Assembly (NCBI GenBank): GCA_963920665.1 | Contig: OY987269.1 | Location: 2,668,501-2,732,500 of the forward strand | Direction: 5' to 3' | Origin: Straminergon stramineum | Lineage: Eukaryota > Streptophyta > Bryopsida > Hypnales > Calliergonaceae | Length of the DNA stretch: 64,000 nt | Shown here: one piece after another, positions 1 to 11,484 of the stretch | How positions within the stretch are numbered: position 1 is the stretch's first letter | How the letters are laid out: every line of letters begins with the position of its first letter | Made by a program: the position numbers and the translations under genes | The notes under the pieces: model-generated | What the model saw: only the letters and a program-made list of their open reading frames with translations | Databases searched by the model: none | Told to the model about the DNA's origin: nothing

Positions 1-1215
1 TCTAATCAACCCCCCATTCCCAATATGTAGAATGCTTTCTTTCTGTGAAGTTGTAGTGCAGTTCCCAAGTAGTTGTGTCGAATTATGATTGGTTGCAAGG
101 CTCTCGATATTGCAATTAGCATATGGTCACAAACAGAAAGCTCTATACCGCCATAACAGGTCAAAGAGAATCTTCCACTGAAAAAATTCATAGTAATTAC
201 ATTTTGTATAATAAAATTCTGGGAAAATATGCAATCCTTCTAAACTCTATTTTTACACATGCAAAAAATTCTACATTAAAAAAAACTTTGCTCCAAATAA
301 GTATAATTGCTTAAGTAGTTGGAAATGGGTTGGCTACCTTACATTTAAAAATTTTCAAAAAGAATTTTTTTTACAAAAAAAAATATATATATATATAAAT
401 GTGACAACAACCTTTCCTGGACTGCTGGAGGAACAATGCCAGGAATAGGCCCAAAACAGCCCTCTAGACTCCCCCAAACTCCTCTAATGAGCCAATTTTG
501 GATACAATTTGTTTTCAATCTGTACATCCACAAAATAACAGTATTTTACTCTTTTTATTTCGATGATTTCAATTACTTCTTTTTAAAGATTTCCCTTTAC
601 TATTTTTTGTCATTTGGCAACAAGATATTTTTTGAACCAAAATAGAAGACTTTTCTAAACAAAACCATTAAAAGCTTTTGTTTTGGAAGAAATTTTGAAA
701 CTAATATTAACATTAATATTAACATTGATTGTGAATGGTGTTAAATAGATGGATGAATGAAATCTCATTTATCAGATGAATTTTTTTTCTAATTTCAAAC
801 TCTATGTTCTTCATCATGCTACAATGTTTCCGGAAATGTGAAATCCATTCCGTTTAGGTACACCATGTAAAAGCTAACCACAGATGAAGTTAAAGAGAAA
901 ATAGATAACTTCATCCATTGATATCTTTCATAGAAATTATTTGATTACCTTGAGTTTCACATTTCTAGAATCCTTCCAAAGTGCTCTATTTTGGATGTTG
1001 TATGGATGTTCAAGGTTGGGATTATAGTCATAGCTTTTACGTTTTTACTTCAACTATAATGGTGGCTTCTACGGTTCACTTTATTGAAAATGCTACCTTT
1101 TGCAATAAAACTAAAGTTAAATCCTAAACATAATGTATATTGTTTCCAATATTCAAGCTTGCATAGTGCATAGTCGAGTGATATTGCATTTGTTTCTTAT
1201 GTTTTCAAGACTCTA
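1..1215. repeat. Long dispersed repeat R1, copy A (truncated by window edge)
   Basis: AT-rich sequence without a convincing gene. It aligns by eye, in the same orientation, with about 22900-24140: shared stretches include the motif around CATAGTAATTA (near 190 and 23110), TTGCTTAAGTRGT (near 308 and 23230), the block around TTCATCCATTGATATC (near 910 and 23810) and TTTGTTTCTTATGTTTT near both right ends. Copies differ by many substitutions and indels, so it is an old interspersed repeat. No transposase or reverse transcriptase is visible. A short (TA)n run lies at about 385-400. Confidence 0.7.
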
Positions 1216-2064
1216 ATGGATCATTCTCTAGGTGTCTATCATAGGTGATTTGTTTGTCATTGACTCGTTTACAATAACTACACCTAAAATGGACCACTCC
1301 TCAAACCAACCCCTATTTTTGATGGAAATTGAGGAGGGAGGATATCCAAAATCGTATGCATTACAAGGACAGGTGTAAGGTGGAATTGAGGGTCATTTTC
1401 AGTAGTGTCTAGCTCTATTTATAGGAGGGTGGAGGTAACAACCTTACAAATAGTGAATTTTGGGTACACTCCTTTTTGTTGTTTTAACTTCTTCTCGATG
1501 ACCTGTTTTGAGACTATTAGTTTCATTTCTTCATGTGCATCAAATAGATTTTTTCATCACCTATATGACACTCTTAGCACTCTACACCTTGCATCTTTGT
1601 AAATTTGTAACTAAGTCACAATGTATCCAAAAATTATGGAACCACTTGCATTTTGATTCATAGTCCTTCACCACTGTACCAAAATTGTTGTTCATTTTGT
1701 AGAGCATATTGGTTATGCCACAAAGCTTATTTGTATAATTTTAGGTGTAGTTATTTTAGCTTACTAGATGGGACTTGAAAAAGAAAAATTCTATTCTAAA
1801 GCACCCCCTACTACGGGGGCACTATACTATGAGATTGTGAGTATGAGCTTGTGAGCATACAATTTTTTAGAGATTTTATCTAAAACTTTTGGCTAAAATT
1901 TATAATTTTTAGTAAATTTTAGTAAAAACTTTTAGCATGGTCCTTTGAACAACCTTGATGTGCCATTTATTGGACTTCATTAGATTTTAAGAAAAAAAAC
2001 ATTGATGATTAATTAGGATTCTTTTGAAATCAAATGAGGTCATTTCATTGAAATATTTTCCCTC

Positions 2065-2185
2065 TTGCTACTTGGTATCTCTTGGTGCCAAGGAGAGCCC
2101 CCTAGTTGTAGGGGGGAGGTGTTTTTTTTCCCTACGACTGGGAGGCTCTCCTTGACACTGAGGGTTACCAAGTAATAAGAGGGGA
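2065..2185. repeat. Foldback element / imperfect inverted repeat
   Basis: The left arm reads CTACTTGGTATCTCTTGG then CCAAGGAGAGCCCCCTAG. The right arm, after a T-rich loop, reads GGGAGGCTCTCCTTG then GGTTACCAAGTAATAAG. The arms pair over roughly 45 bases with a few mismatches, giving a hairpin of about 120 bases. It could be a very short MITE or a structured RNA source; no flanking target duplication was confirmed. Confidence 0.6.
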
Positions 2186-5100
2186 GTGGTCAACCAAACA
2201 ACCATCTGATCAAGACAAAAGTGTTGGATCCCTAGGAGGTTTTATAAGAGGGCAATGATCAACTAATCAACATTGGTGTAACTAAACTCATTCCTTACAA
2301 AAATAATCCCTATCAACCAAATATTTTCTTAAAATCTTAACAATCTTAACAATATTTTATAAAATATAAACAATGGTCCGATTATCGATATATTAAGATA
2401 GAAGTGAAGCTCCCTCCCTCGACTTTGAAAAGATCCACGCTACTACAAGATAGTGATCAACAAAAATGAAACTTGGTGCAGCTAAGTTCTTTCCACACAT
2501 AATGAAATCTTTTCAACAATTTTTTTCCAAAATCTAAACAAATCCAATAATAATACATCAAGAAAAAATGATTGGTACCTTCTCATAGACCCTAAGAGGA
2601 TCCATGCTTTTATAGGACAATGATCAACCAATATTTTAAACAAACTTATTTTCATCTCCATTCATCTTTCACATCAATTGGGTTCTTCATCTTCATAGTG
2701 TATACTTCTAGACAAGATTGAAAATTAGAATTTTCATATGAATTCTACACATATAGGATAATAGGTCTATGGTAGTAGGTACTAAAATTTACTAAAAATA
2801 ATAAATTTTGATCCAAATTTTAAGATGAAATTTACGTTCATAAATATTCTTAAGTTTTCTAATGCTTCTTCAAATTTTTTAGCTAAACACTCATAGAATC
2901 CCTACTCAATGTTCATAGGCTCTTGCTTGCATGCTCATTATCATACTCAAATAATTTTAATTCCCCCACATGATAGTTGTGATTGCCCCAAATCCAAACT
3001 TGATAAAGCGGTTCCAATTCCCAACACAGGGCACACTAAAATCAGGTTTTGTATTTTGTTCGAATGCTATATAAAACAATTTGTGTAGAATAATTGGTGA
3101 AAGAATCTTTATTTTATATTGGATGAAATCACTGAATTACTATAAATTTTTGGGATGGATTCACTTCCTCTTATTGATGAATATACATACTTCAACCCCT
3201 AATGTCTCAAGGCCTTTCTTTCTATTGAAAATCACTCAAAACTCCCATTGTTGTGGCAAAGGGCAAAAAAATTTCCAAAAATAGATTTTATTGCATATCC
3301 AACAATATAACCTTGCACTAGAGTGGTGTAAGAATGTGTTGAATTTTTTTTAGAACCTTTCACCTTATAGATTGCAAGATATTTGTATTTAAAGTGAAGG
3401 AATCAAGTTCTTTTTATACCTTACATGAATCCCATTAGAAGAGAATGAGCTACTATGGAAGACCACAAGTTTCCATGAGTTCCCACAAGTTTCCATGAGT
3501 TCCCACAAGTTCTTGGACTGTAGGAACTTGGCCACAACAGCTCGTTGATATGGTCAGGCGACGGCCACATCAGATAATAATAATAAAATAATTTTTTCAT
3601 ATTTTTTTGGAAAATAATAATAAATTTTAAATATTTTTCATGTATTTATTTCATATTTTCATATTTTTTTGAATTTTTGAATTTTTGAATAGTTTTAAAT
3701 TATGGCTAGCCCTAGCTGGTTCCTAGCTTGGGAAATTGGCCCGAAATGGCCCTCCAAGGCAGTTAAATCCCATCTAATGCTTTTAACTTTGAATATTGCA
3801 TTCAAAGTTTTGAGGTAAAAAATCTTTGTGGTAAAGAATTAAGTTCAAAATCTAAAGGAAAAAATTCCAAAAACAACAATTTGATTTTCATTCTTTAAAA
3901 AATTAGTAAGTAGAAGTAGGTGCGAGATACTTAGAAGGAAAAACTAAGTTGTTAATAGCCTTAAGATGGAATTGAAACACACTGATTTTAATGGCAAGAT
4001 TGTTGTAGCAAGCAAATTGAATCTTGTGAGCATTTTACTTTCTAAATTGTAAAAATCAAGTTCAAGAATGAATACAATACGATTTTTTCTCAAGCAAATG
4101 CAAAGATTGCTTGCAAAACAATAACTAAGCTCTATAACTTTCACATAACTAATCCAAATGGAATGATCAAAACTTTCTGTAAATTTGTAGGGACAAAAAA
4201 ATCATTGATCAAAAATTGAAATAACTTCATGTTTTTGTGGGATTTTTTTCATTCCCAATGAACTACTTTTGGGGCTTAAGGTGGCATAGCTTTTGCTTTT
4301 GAGCACCAATTGAAAGAAAATTTCCATTTCCATAAAGCTAATGTACTTTTCTATCTTTATAAAAAATTTCAAAGAATTTTGTCAAATGTTGAGGTCACAC
4401 AAGCCTACCCAAAATACCAAGTGTCTTCTAGAAGGACTTTGGGACTTTGGGGGTAAAGATGAATAATTTATCTTTCATCATATTTATTTCACATTTCATC
4501 ATTGAATATGGATGCAAGGCATGCACATCTATAGTCAACATTAATAATAACTAAGAACAATTGCTATTATTAAACATAATATTTTTTAATGGATCTTATT
4601 GGCAATTGCAAGAGTTTTTTTTAATGCTCTTTAGCATGCATTATTTGAATAGCATAATAATGTAAGTTTTGAATTTTTCAAGCATTGTCTCTAGGTTTAT
4701 TACCACTAGGTTTTCATAGACTCTCATGTTTTGATTGCATAAATTTATTGTACTAAATATCTAGGATTTGGAATGCTTTTTGGTTCAAATATAGGTGCTG
4801 GTTATGGGTGCACATACATTAACCTTGGAATGTGAGTTTGGTAATTGTAGAAATCATCTTTCTTGGTATTGTGAGAATCATTTGCTTAAAAATACCTAAG
4901 AACACTAATTGGAGGTCAAACTACTATGCAAGACCTCCCTTTTTCACACAAAATTTCAAAGATGAACATTTGCACCCCTATCTTACATAGAAGAATACTA
5001 TGTCATCCATTGGATATTTAGTGTACAATGACATGACAAGGTTAAAATTTTAAATGGTTTAACCAAGCTAATCAAGATTACTTTCTGCATAGTCCAAAAC

Positions 5101-6814
5101 AAATGAAGCCCAAACCCTAATTGAGAGCATGGCCACCCTTATGCACTAGGGCTCTAACACTCTTCATATGTGGACGAAATGCACTATAAGCTTGACACTC
5201 TTCAAATGTGTATGAAGAGTGCAATGAGCTCAATACTCTTCAAATGTGGATACGAGCGTTACAAGCCCTTCACAATATTCTCATGACAATCAAGCCTAGC
5301 TTGTCAAGGAATGGCCCTTGAAATCATTACTCATCCTAAGTTTAATTAGGATGAAGGCATTGATGAAGGATAAGGAAATTGAGGTCCCTTCAAAATTACA
5401 TAGAAAATTTGAGCATGCCAAGTTTGGCGAGTAACTTAAGGGTGGCCATGATTTGACATTATCCTAGTACTATTGAATCAATTGTTACCTTATAATGAAT
5501 GGGAAGATTTGGCACCTAGTAGAAAATCAACCAAGTGATATCAATAATTTACCATCTAAATTTCAATATTTTAGGTTGTATAACCAAATGACATACTAGG
5601 AATATAAAAATGAATTGCTTATGAAATAAAAATGACAATTTTTCATCCTTGCTCCATCACAAACAACTAGATTTTAATTGCCCCTCATATGCTCTTAGTG
5701 GTTCCTAATTGAGTAGTCCAATTAAATTAAAAATAAATAAAATCCAACAATTGTCTCACATGGCTTCAAAAGCCATTACTTGTAAATGCCCTCAATTGAG
5801 AAGACAAGATTTTTATACAAGTGGGGTGTTAGGAGATTAAACCCCCCATGTAGGATATGTAAATTAGGCTTAGTGGAAACTCAACCATTCATAAGTAAGT
5901 CAAAAGTTGGAATTGTGTTCGAAGGAGAATTTTAGACCTCATTCAGACATCATAGAATGACTTTTCTCTCAAAAAATTGTACTAGATTAATGTGGGAAAT
6001 CAAGCTAAATTTAATCTCCAAATTTTTTTTTGAGATTTCAAGCTTCCAATCAAAAGTTATGGACAAAATTTAGTAAGGGGTTGGAAAGGACATTTTCATT
6101 GACAATTTCAAACATCCTTTGTGAATTTTGTCTATAACTTATTTCAGAGGCTCAAAATCTCAATAGGTTTTTTTGTAGATGAAACTTAGCTTGGTTTCCC
6201 AACTTTTCTCATGTCAAAGTTTTTCAAAAAAAACTATTTTACCATACCTAAATGGGTTTTAAAGTTTTCCTTTGAACAAAATTCTTGTGTGTTTGACAAT
6301 GAGCGGTCCAACTTTCATCTTCAAATTGCCTCACTTCAAATTGCCTCATACCCTTCGAAGATTCTTGATGGAAAATGAATTTCATTATAAAAACAACCTC
6401 TCCACTCTTCATTCTCACTAAATGTCAACAAAGTAATTCTTCCATATCATTGTTAGAAAATTTCTTGATAGTAGATGGTTAAATGATAGATTGGTAATTG
6501 ATTCAATGATTTGTTATGGGACTTTTTGAATTTCAAATGACAAACCATCTTTACATTTGTTTGTAGATTTGGCTAGTTGGTCCTAGAATTAATTAGTAGG
6601 AGAATTCGGCACATCCCTTTAATTAATTAAAGTCAAACCTACTATCCAAGTATGGTAGTGTGTATGTAAATTGTCTTAAATTTAGTATTTGAATTGAGTT
6701 GTATTTTATTTTTATTAACTTATTCCTTTTTCAAACTCAAGAAAAATGACTGGAATGTCAAATTGTATTTATTTTTTTACCAAATGACAATGGAGAAACA
6801 CCAAATGACACTAG

Positions 6815-7060
6815 TGTGGCCTGTGCTGTTGCCACAGTAAGTAGAAAAGTAAAATAATTTTGTAATTTTTTTGATTAAAATAAACTTTGAAATTCAATAA
6901 CTTTCACATTGTAGATCGAAACGCCATGAAACAAAGCCCGTGCACCTCTCCTCGCCAAGGGCTTTCCTACAGTATCAAACACATGGCTGGGAGATACAAG
7001 GTCCGGAGATCTCAACGTAACAAACAAACAAAACAAATAAACAGCCTAACCTAAGGTATG
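6815..7060. repeat. Dispersed repeat family A copy
   Basis: The block contains TTTGAAATTCAATAACTTTC, a GAAACRAAGCCYGTGCACC-like stretch, CCAAGGGCTTTCC and AACGTAACAAACAAAC. The same order of motifs recurs at about 34680-34910, 48848-49030, 49080-49245 and 51290-51420, with a partial copy at 50300-50400. It is noncoding, and divergence between copies indicates an old family. This copy ends close upstream of the 7357 gene and may border its promoter. Confidence 0.65.
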
Positions 7061-7356
7061 GATGTGAAAAGAACGGCAAAAAGCTGAGTCACCTTATAAA
7101 CTTCTGGTCAGTGGCTCGGTGCTACCCCATCTCTCGTGACACACGTGTACCCTGGTCCTAGAGCGCCTCTCTGCCTCCTCTTGGCAGTCTAGTGCAGAGT
7201 CTTCGGCATTCTTCAGTTGCGCTTGTTCGTCTTCCTTCATCGATCCGCATTCTGGCATTTGTTTCTTAACATTTTTGTACTAGAGCTTCATCTTCCTCTT
7301 CATCTTTCCAATTCCTTTCTTTTCAAAACGCATTTCCAACCTTCCGTTCGGACGAA

Positions 7357-9134
7357 ATGGCGATGAGAATGATGGCTCGCAGGCTGGTGAACCCTAGCGG
7401 GGAGGCTCTACTTGCTCGATCTTTCGCGCGGCGGGAGATGAGCAGCGGTTCCGGACAGATGTTTCACGAAGAGGAGAAGGCTGCCGAGACTGTATACATC
7501 AAGGTTCGGCTCGGTTTCCGTTTGGGGAGCTCATTTCACGATGAAAGCTCAGCTCAGTTTCTTGAATTTGAATTAATAAGTCGCTGGCTCGCAGTTTTCA
7601 GGGTCTCGGGGTTTATTGTAGAAGTTTCTGGTTGAGTTTTCTTGGATGTGTGTCTGTTGTGAATGTGGTGAATGGAAGGTTATTTGATTAGCGCCGATAA
7701 CCTAGAAGCTTATTGGCGGGAATATTCGCGATTTTTTGTAATTTTGCTTGGTGGAGTGGTTTTTTGTTTTCTGGTTTGAGAGGGCGTCTTGCTGCGTGGT
7801 TAGAAGTGTTTATGGCGTTTAATCTTGGAAGATTAGGACTACGGCTTGATCGCATTAAATGTTTTCTAAGTTGTGGAATGGAGGTTTGAGCGCATCTGGA
7901 TGTAGAACACATTGCTCTGATGAAGCAAGTATAGCGAGAACGTGTTTTGGACTAGGACTAAACCTTCAGGGACTGCTGCATGTGGACGATCTTTGTATAT
8001 GGTTGATCCGACATAGTAATGTCTTACAATGGGAATAATTCTATTTTAGGTGTATCTAGTGTTTATCTAGTGGGTAATCGTGATATCCTTCGTCGATTGT
8101 GGAAGAAGATTTTGATGCTGAGAAAGAGAATGTCATCCACTTTCAATCATCGGAAAGTGGATAGCGTAGTGTATCTAGGCTAGGATTTGGTTGGTTTTGG
8201 CACGGTGTCCACGTGTTCGGCACAGTGATATGGATAAGATAGTAAAGCCTTCTGTTCAGTTTCACAGTGGAAATTTGAGTAATTGCGAAATTGTTCTTTA
8301 GGAGTGGGTTTGTGGATGTGATTATGCTAACCGTAGTGTGATCGTTATGCTCTTCGAATTTTAAACTTGCATAGCTTATGCTATTTTAGGCTTGCAACTT
8401 TGTCAAAGTTTGTCTGGTGGTTTTGCATGTCAAATATGCCTACCTTCGCACAGGGATGTGTACCTTGTTTTGATCTAACTGATTGGACGGTAGGGTGGTA
8501 TATATACCCGGACAATTAAATGCCTGCACGAAATCGGTGCTTTATGACTTTATGGAGCGGATTTGAGATTGTTAGGAATTCTATGGGAATGCACTGCACG
8601 CGCCTAATTAATTCTCGTTTTTCTGAAAAATCGATTGCATTCAATTGACTCAGTGTTTTGTCAAAGTCAACTGCTTCGATCGTCGCCCTCTCTTTTCAAT
8701 GCTGGATGGATGTAAGCTTATTGTACAGGCCTAAGTCGTTTTCTTTTTCTTACTGGCAGAAAATGGAGAGGGAGAAAATGGAGAAGCTTGCTCGCAAGGT
8801 ACTTCCCTTAAAATGATGCTCGAGTTCCGTTGCTACTATGATTTTACTTTAGACTGCATGATTATTTCCCTTGGAGGTTCCTTCAAGTCACTGATTTCAC
8901 GTATTCTACCTGCAGGGGTTTTCAGAAGCGGAAGCCAAGAAAGCTGTTGAGGGTCACCCCGAAGCTCTTCCCGAGGCCGTTAAAATACTGAATGAATCTG
9001 CATCATCATCAACTGATACTTCCACCGACAGCACCTCCAACTACGCCGTCATTGGTGGAATTGTTGGAGTGCTTGCTATCGGGTATTGGTACTTTTCCGG
9101 ATCTTCCAAGAAGGAGGATGACCGCAAAGAGTAG
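7357..9134 (+). CDS. Mitochondrial IF1-like single-pass membrane protein
   Basis: Three exons, 7357-7503, 8760-8798 and 8916-9134, all joined in phase 0 with GT-AG introns, encode 134 residues. Residues 1-28 form an Arg-rich, acid-free presequence typical of mitochondrial import. Residues 29-62 resemble the ATPase inhibitor IF1 core: GSGQMFHEEEKAAETVYIK then KMEREKMEKLARK, the small second exon encoding the latter. A hydrophilic Ser/Thr linker follows. Residues 105-122 (YAVIGGIVGVLAIGYWYF) form one membrane span before a charged tail. Canonical IF1 is soluble and lacks this span. The layout recalls Arabidopsis At2g27730, described as an IF1-like protein and, as I remember, as plant complex I subunit P2. 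Role in ATP synthase inhibition is therefore uncertain; an inner-membrane respiratory-complex subunit is the better guess. The 1.26-kb first intron is long for this gene. Confidence 0.85.
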
Positions 9135-11484
9135 GTATTCACTTGAATGTTTGCCCAATATGGCTCCAAGTGTGTGGGGAGCGAGCCATGTTTGGGCCAC
9201 TGCAGTTGGGTACATAAAGAGAGGACGATCATACACGATCTGTATATTTGTTTGTGCCGTACAACAGGTTCATGGCTAGCAGGCCCTGAACTTCCGAAGC
9301 AAAATGAAGCATAGATGGATGTTTAGCTATCAATGTGTGACAGGTCTACTTACAATAAGCAGTAAATTTTGAGATGAACACCTGGGAAGTTGTAAGCATT
9401 GGAGCTTTTTATCTCTTGCCTTGTGACTAGAGCTCAGAGATTCAATCTGAAGACCATTGGTCTGGAGCTCTGGTTTTCAAATGGCTTTAATCAATGTGAT
9501 TCTATCTTCCTCTGGACAATTCTTTGTAGCGTTGTCCTAATGCATTGAATTTATTGCTTCAGTTCTACTGTATCCAACGTTTCTTCTCTGAATATTTGAG
9601 TATTCTACAGTTTTAGGTACTAACAAGATCCATTTCAGGACTATGGGTAGCCATCTTACACTACGCTGATATCAGGGTTGAGTGATCTGATTTAGCGTGA
9701 GGTCAACCTAAATCCTCTCCCCAACAACCTTATCTGCCTAATCGAGATGGCACGCACGTGCCTCATGTTCACTGAAACGATGATGACTAATGCTAACCTC
9801 AGATAACACCAATTCTCATGGGTACTGGTCTACTGGCTGATGAAGTGTCCATGAAGCGCATGCCTCAGTACTGCAATTCTGGAGCAGCTGGCACCTTGTG
9901 ATGCTCTAGAGGTGTGGCGGGTCAATTTGCTCAAACCTGAACAGTTGTTATGAATTGTGATTAAATTATTCTTACTGCTTCCCACTCTGCGATTTAAAGG
10001 CTTGTTACCAAATTGGTGCAATTCAACTCTTCTTTCCTCAAAGAAAAAGCGCTCAGGTGAGTTTTCACAATACCTTCGTGAAGTAACCTGATTCTGCGGA
10101 CGAACTCACCCACTTGCGTGGCCAATTTCAACTCCAGCATGGCAAAAACCAGTTATATAAGGAGCATCAAAACACAGGCTAAGACCAGGAGTCGACCCTC
10201 CAAATGCTCAGTTCAACACAGGTTAGTCCAAAATATCCTGATTCATACCCAAATGTGAAAATATGGAGTTCTGTAACACTAATAATCAATCGTGTTGCAT
10301 TTATGTAAATGTGACATTTAAAAATTACTTGGGATTGTAGGAGACAGGAAGGGTGTCCACTGCCCAGAATCCTTTTCACACTTGTTGAGCTCCATACTAC
10401 CACATGTATAGGCAGCTTCTTTTCTCGTAATACAGTGTGATAGTGAGAGTAGAGGGTGAGTTTTGAATTGTGCACTCATTCTGTAAAGTACCTGCATTTG
10501 TGATATTAGAGGTGGTGATATTAAAGAGAGCTGGCTGGTATCGAATTGCTGAAATAATAACCGAATTCACAGGAAGAATTTGGCGTTGCAGTACTATAGG
10601 TTGAATTGAATTCGATTCTGCCCATGGTCTGTGTGGCCACCAACTGTTTTACTCCAACGAACTCGGTGGGAGCCTTGTGTGCGCAACTAGCGATGTGTAT
10701 GACACATGGTACACATCATAGCCAAGGACTCACAGCAGAGCTATATAATGAGACGACCTGGAAGCCCATCTTCAAACACTCACTCTTGTCATCCTCCAGT
10801 TTCATACCGCTTCGCTCTCTCACCTCTTGTAAGCCCATTTTGCAATTTTGAGGCTACTATTCGCGTCCCTTCGAGCATTTTAACACCTGTAGCATTCTAA
10901 CACTTTTTTTTGACAGTTTTGTCGAACTGTGCAGATAGCACTTGGGTACAAGAGCCATATCTCTTGATATGAATTTTTTTTCAATAAGTGTGAATTTCTT
11001 ATGCAATGATTCAAAGTGAGGTTGTAGATCACTATGAAAGGGAGAGTAGACATCTCCGTTTTCCATTAAAAAATCAATGCTGACAGACATTTAACCAAGT
11101 CATACCTACACTACTTGCTAATTGATGGCTAATTAGTACATGTGTACAACTTGAAGGCTAGTTGAAGGCTAACTAATGTGCGTATGAATCTAGATGATTT
11201 GATGTTGGAAACGAGAACCGTCAGTACAAGAGACAAGATCCCTTGCGGTTTTTAGTTTACTCTATGTAAAGCCAAATTCTTTCAAGTGCAGAACCTGTAA
11301 CAGGAACTGCGATGAAATCGACTTTCGAGATCGTCATGCTGTGCTTGAAACTCTTGAATTTCAGTATTTAAGAAAGTGTAGATTGAAACCTTTTCTCAGA
11401 TTCATCATGTGCTGCCTAATCCATGAGAAGCATGATGAGGACTGATTCTCTTGAATTCGAAATGACAGGCGGAACAGGAACACA
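9135..11484. other. Intergenic region: 3' end of the IF1-like gene and upstream region of the BURP gene
   Basis: No additional protein gene is convincing. The first several hundred bases are probably the 3' UTR of the preceding gene. A TATATAA-type box lies at about 10740-10750 in GCTATATAATGAG and another AT box (TTATATAAGG) at about 10152; either could serve the BURP gene, possibly with a leader intron, but neither is proven. Short open frames here lack family features. Confidence 0.4.

Larger units (their letters stand above)
1216..7356. other. AT-rich intergenic DNA with small repeats
   Basis: No gene is supported. It holds a foldback (2065-2185), a short tandem array with units of about 21 bases at 3465-3520 (CCACAAGTTTCCATGAGTTC), an array of three units of about 50 bases near 5155-5270 built on ACTCTTCAAATGTGGA, one copy of dispersed family B (about 4840-5030) and one of family A (about 6815-7060). 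The last 250 bases are GC-richer and probably carry the promoter and 5' leader of the gene starting at 7357. Confidence 0.6.
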
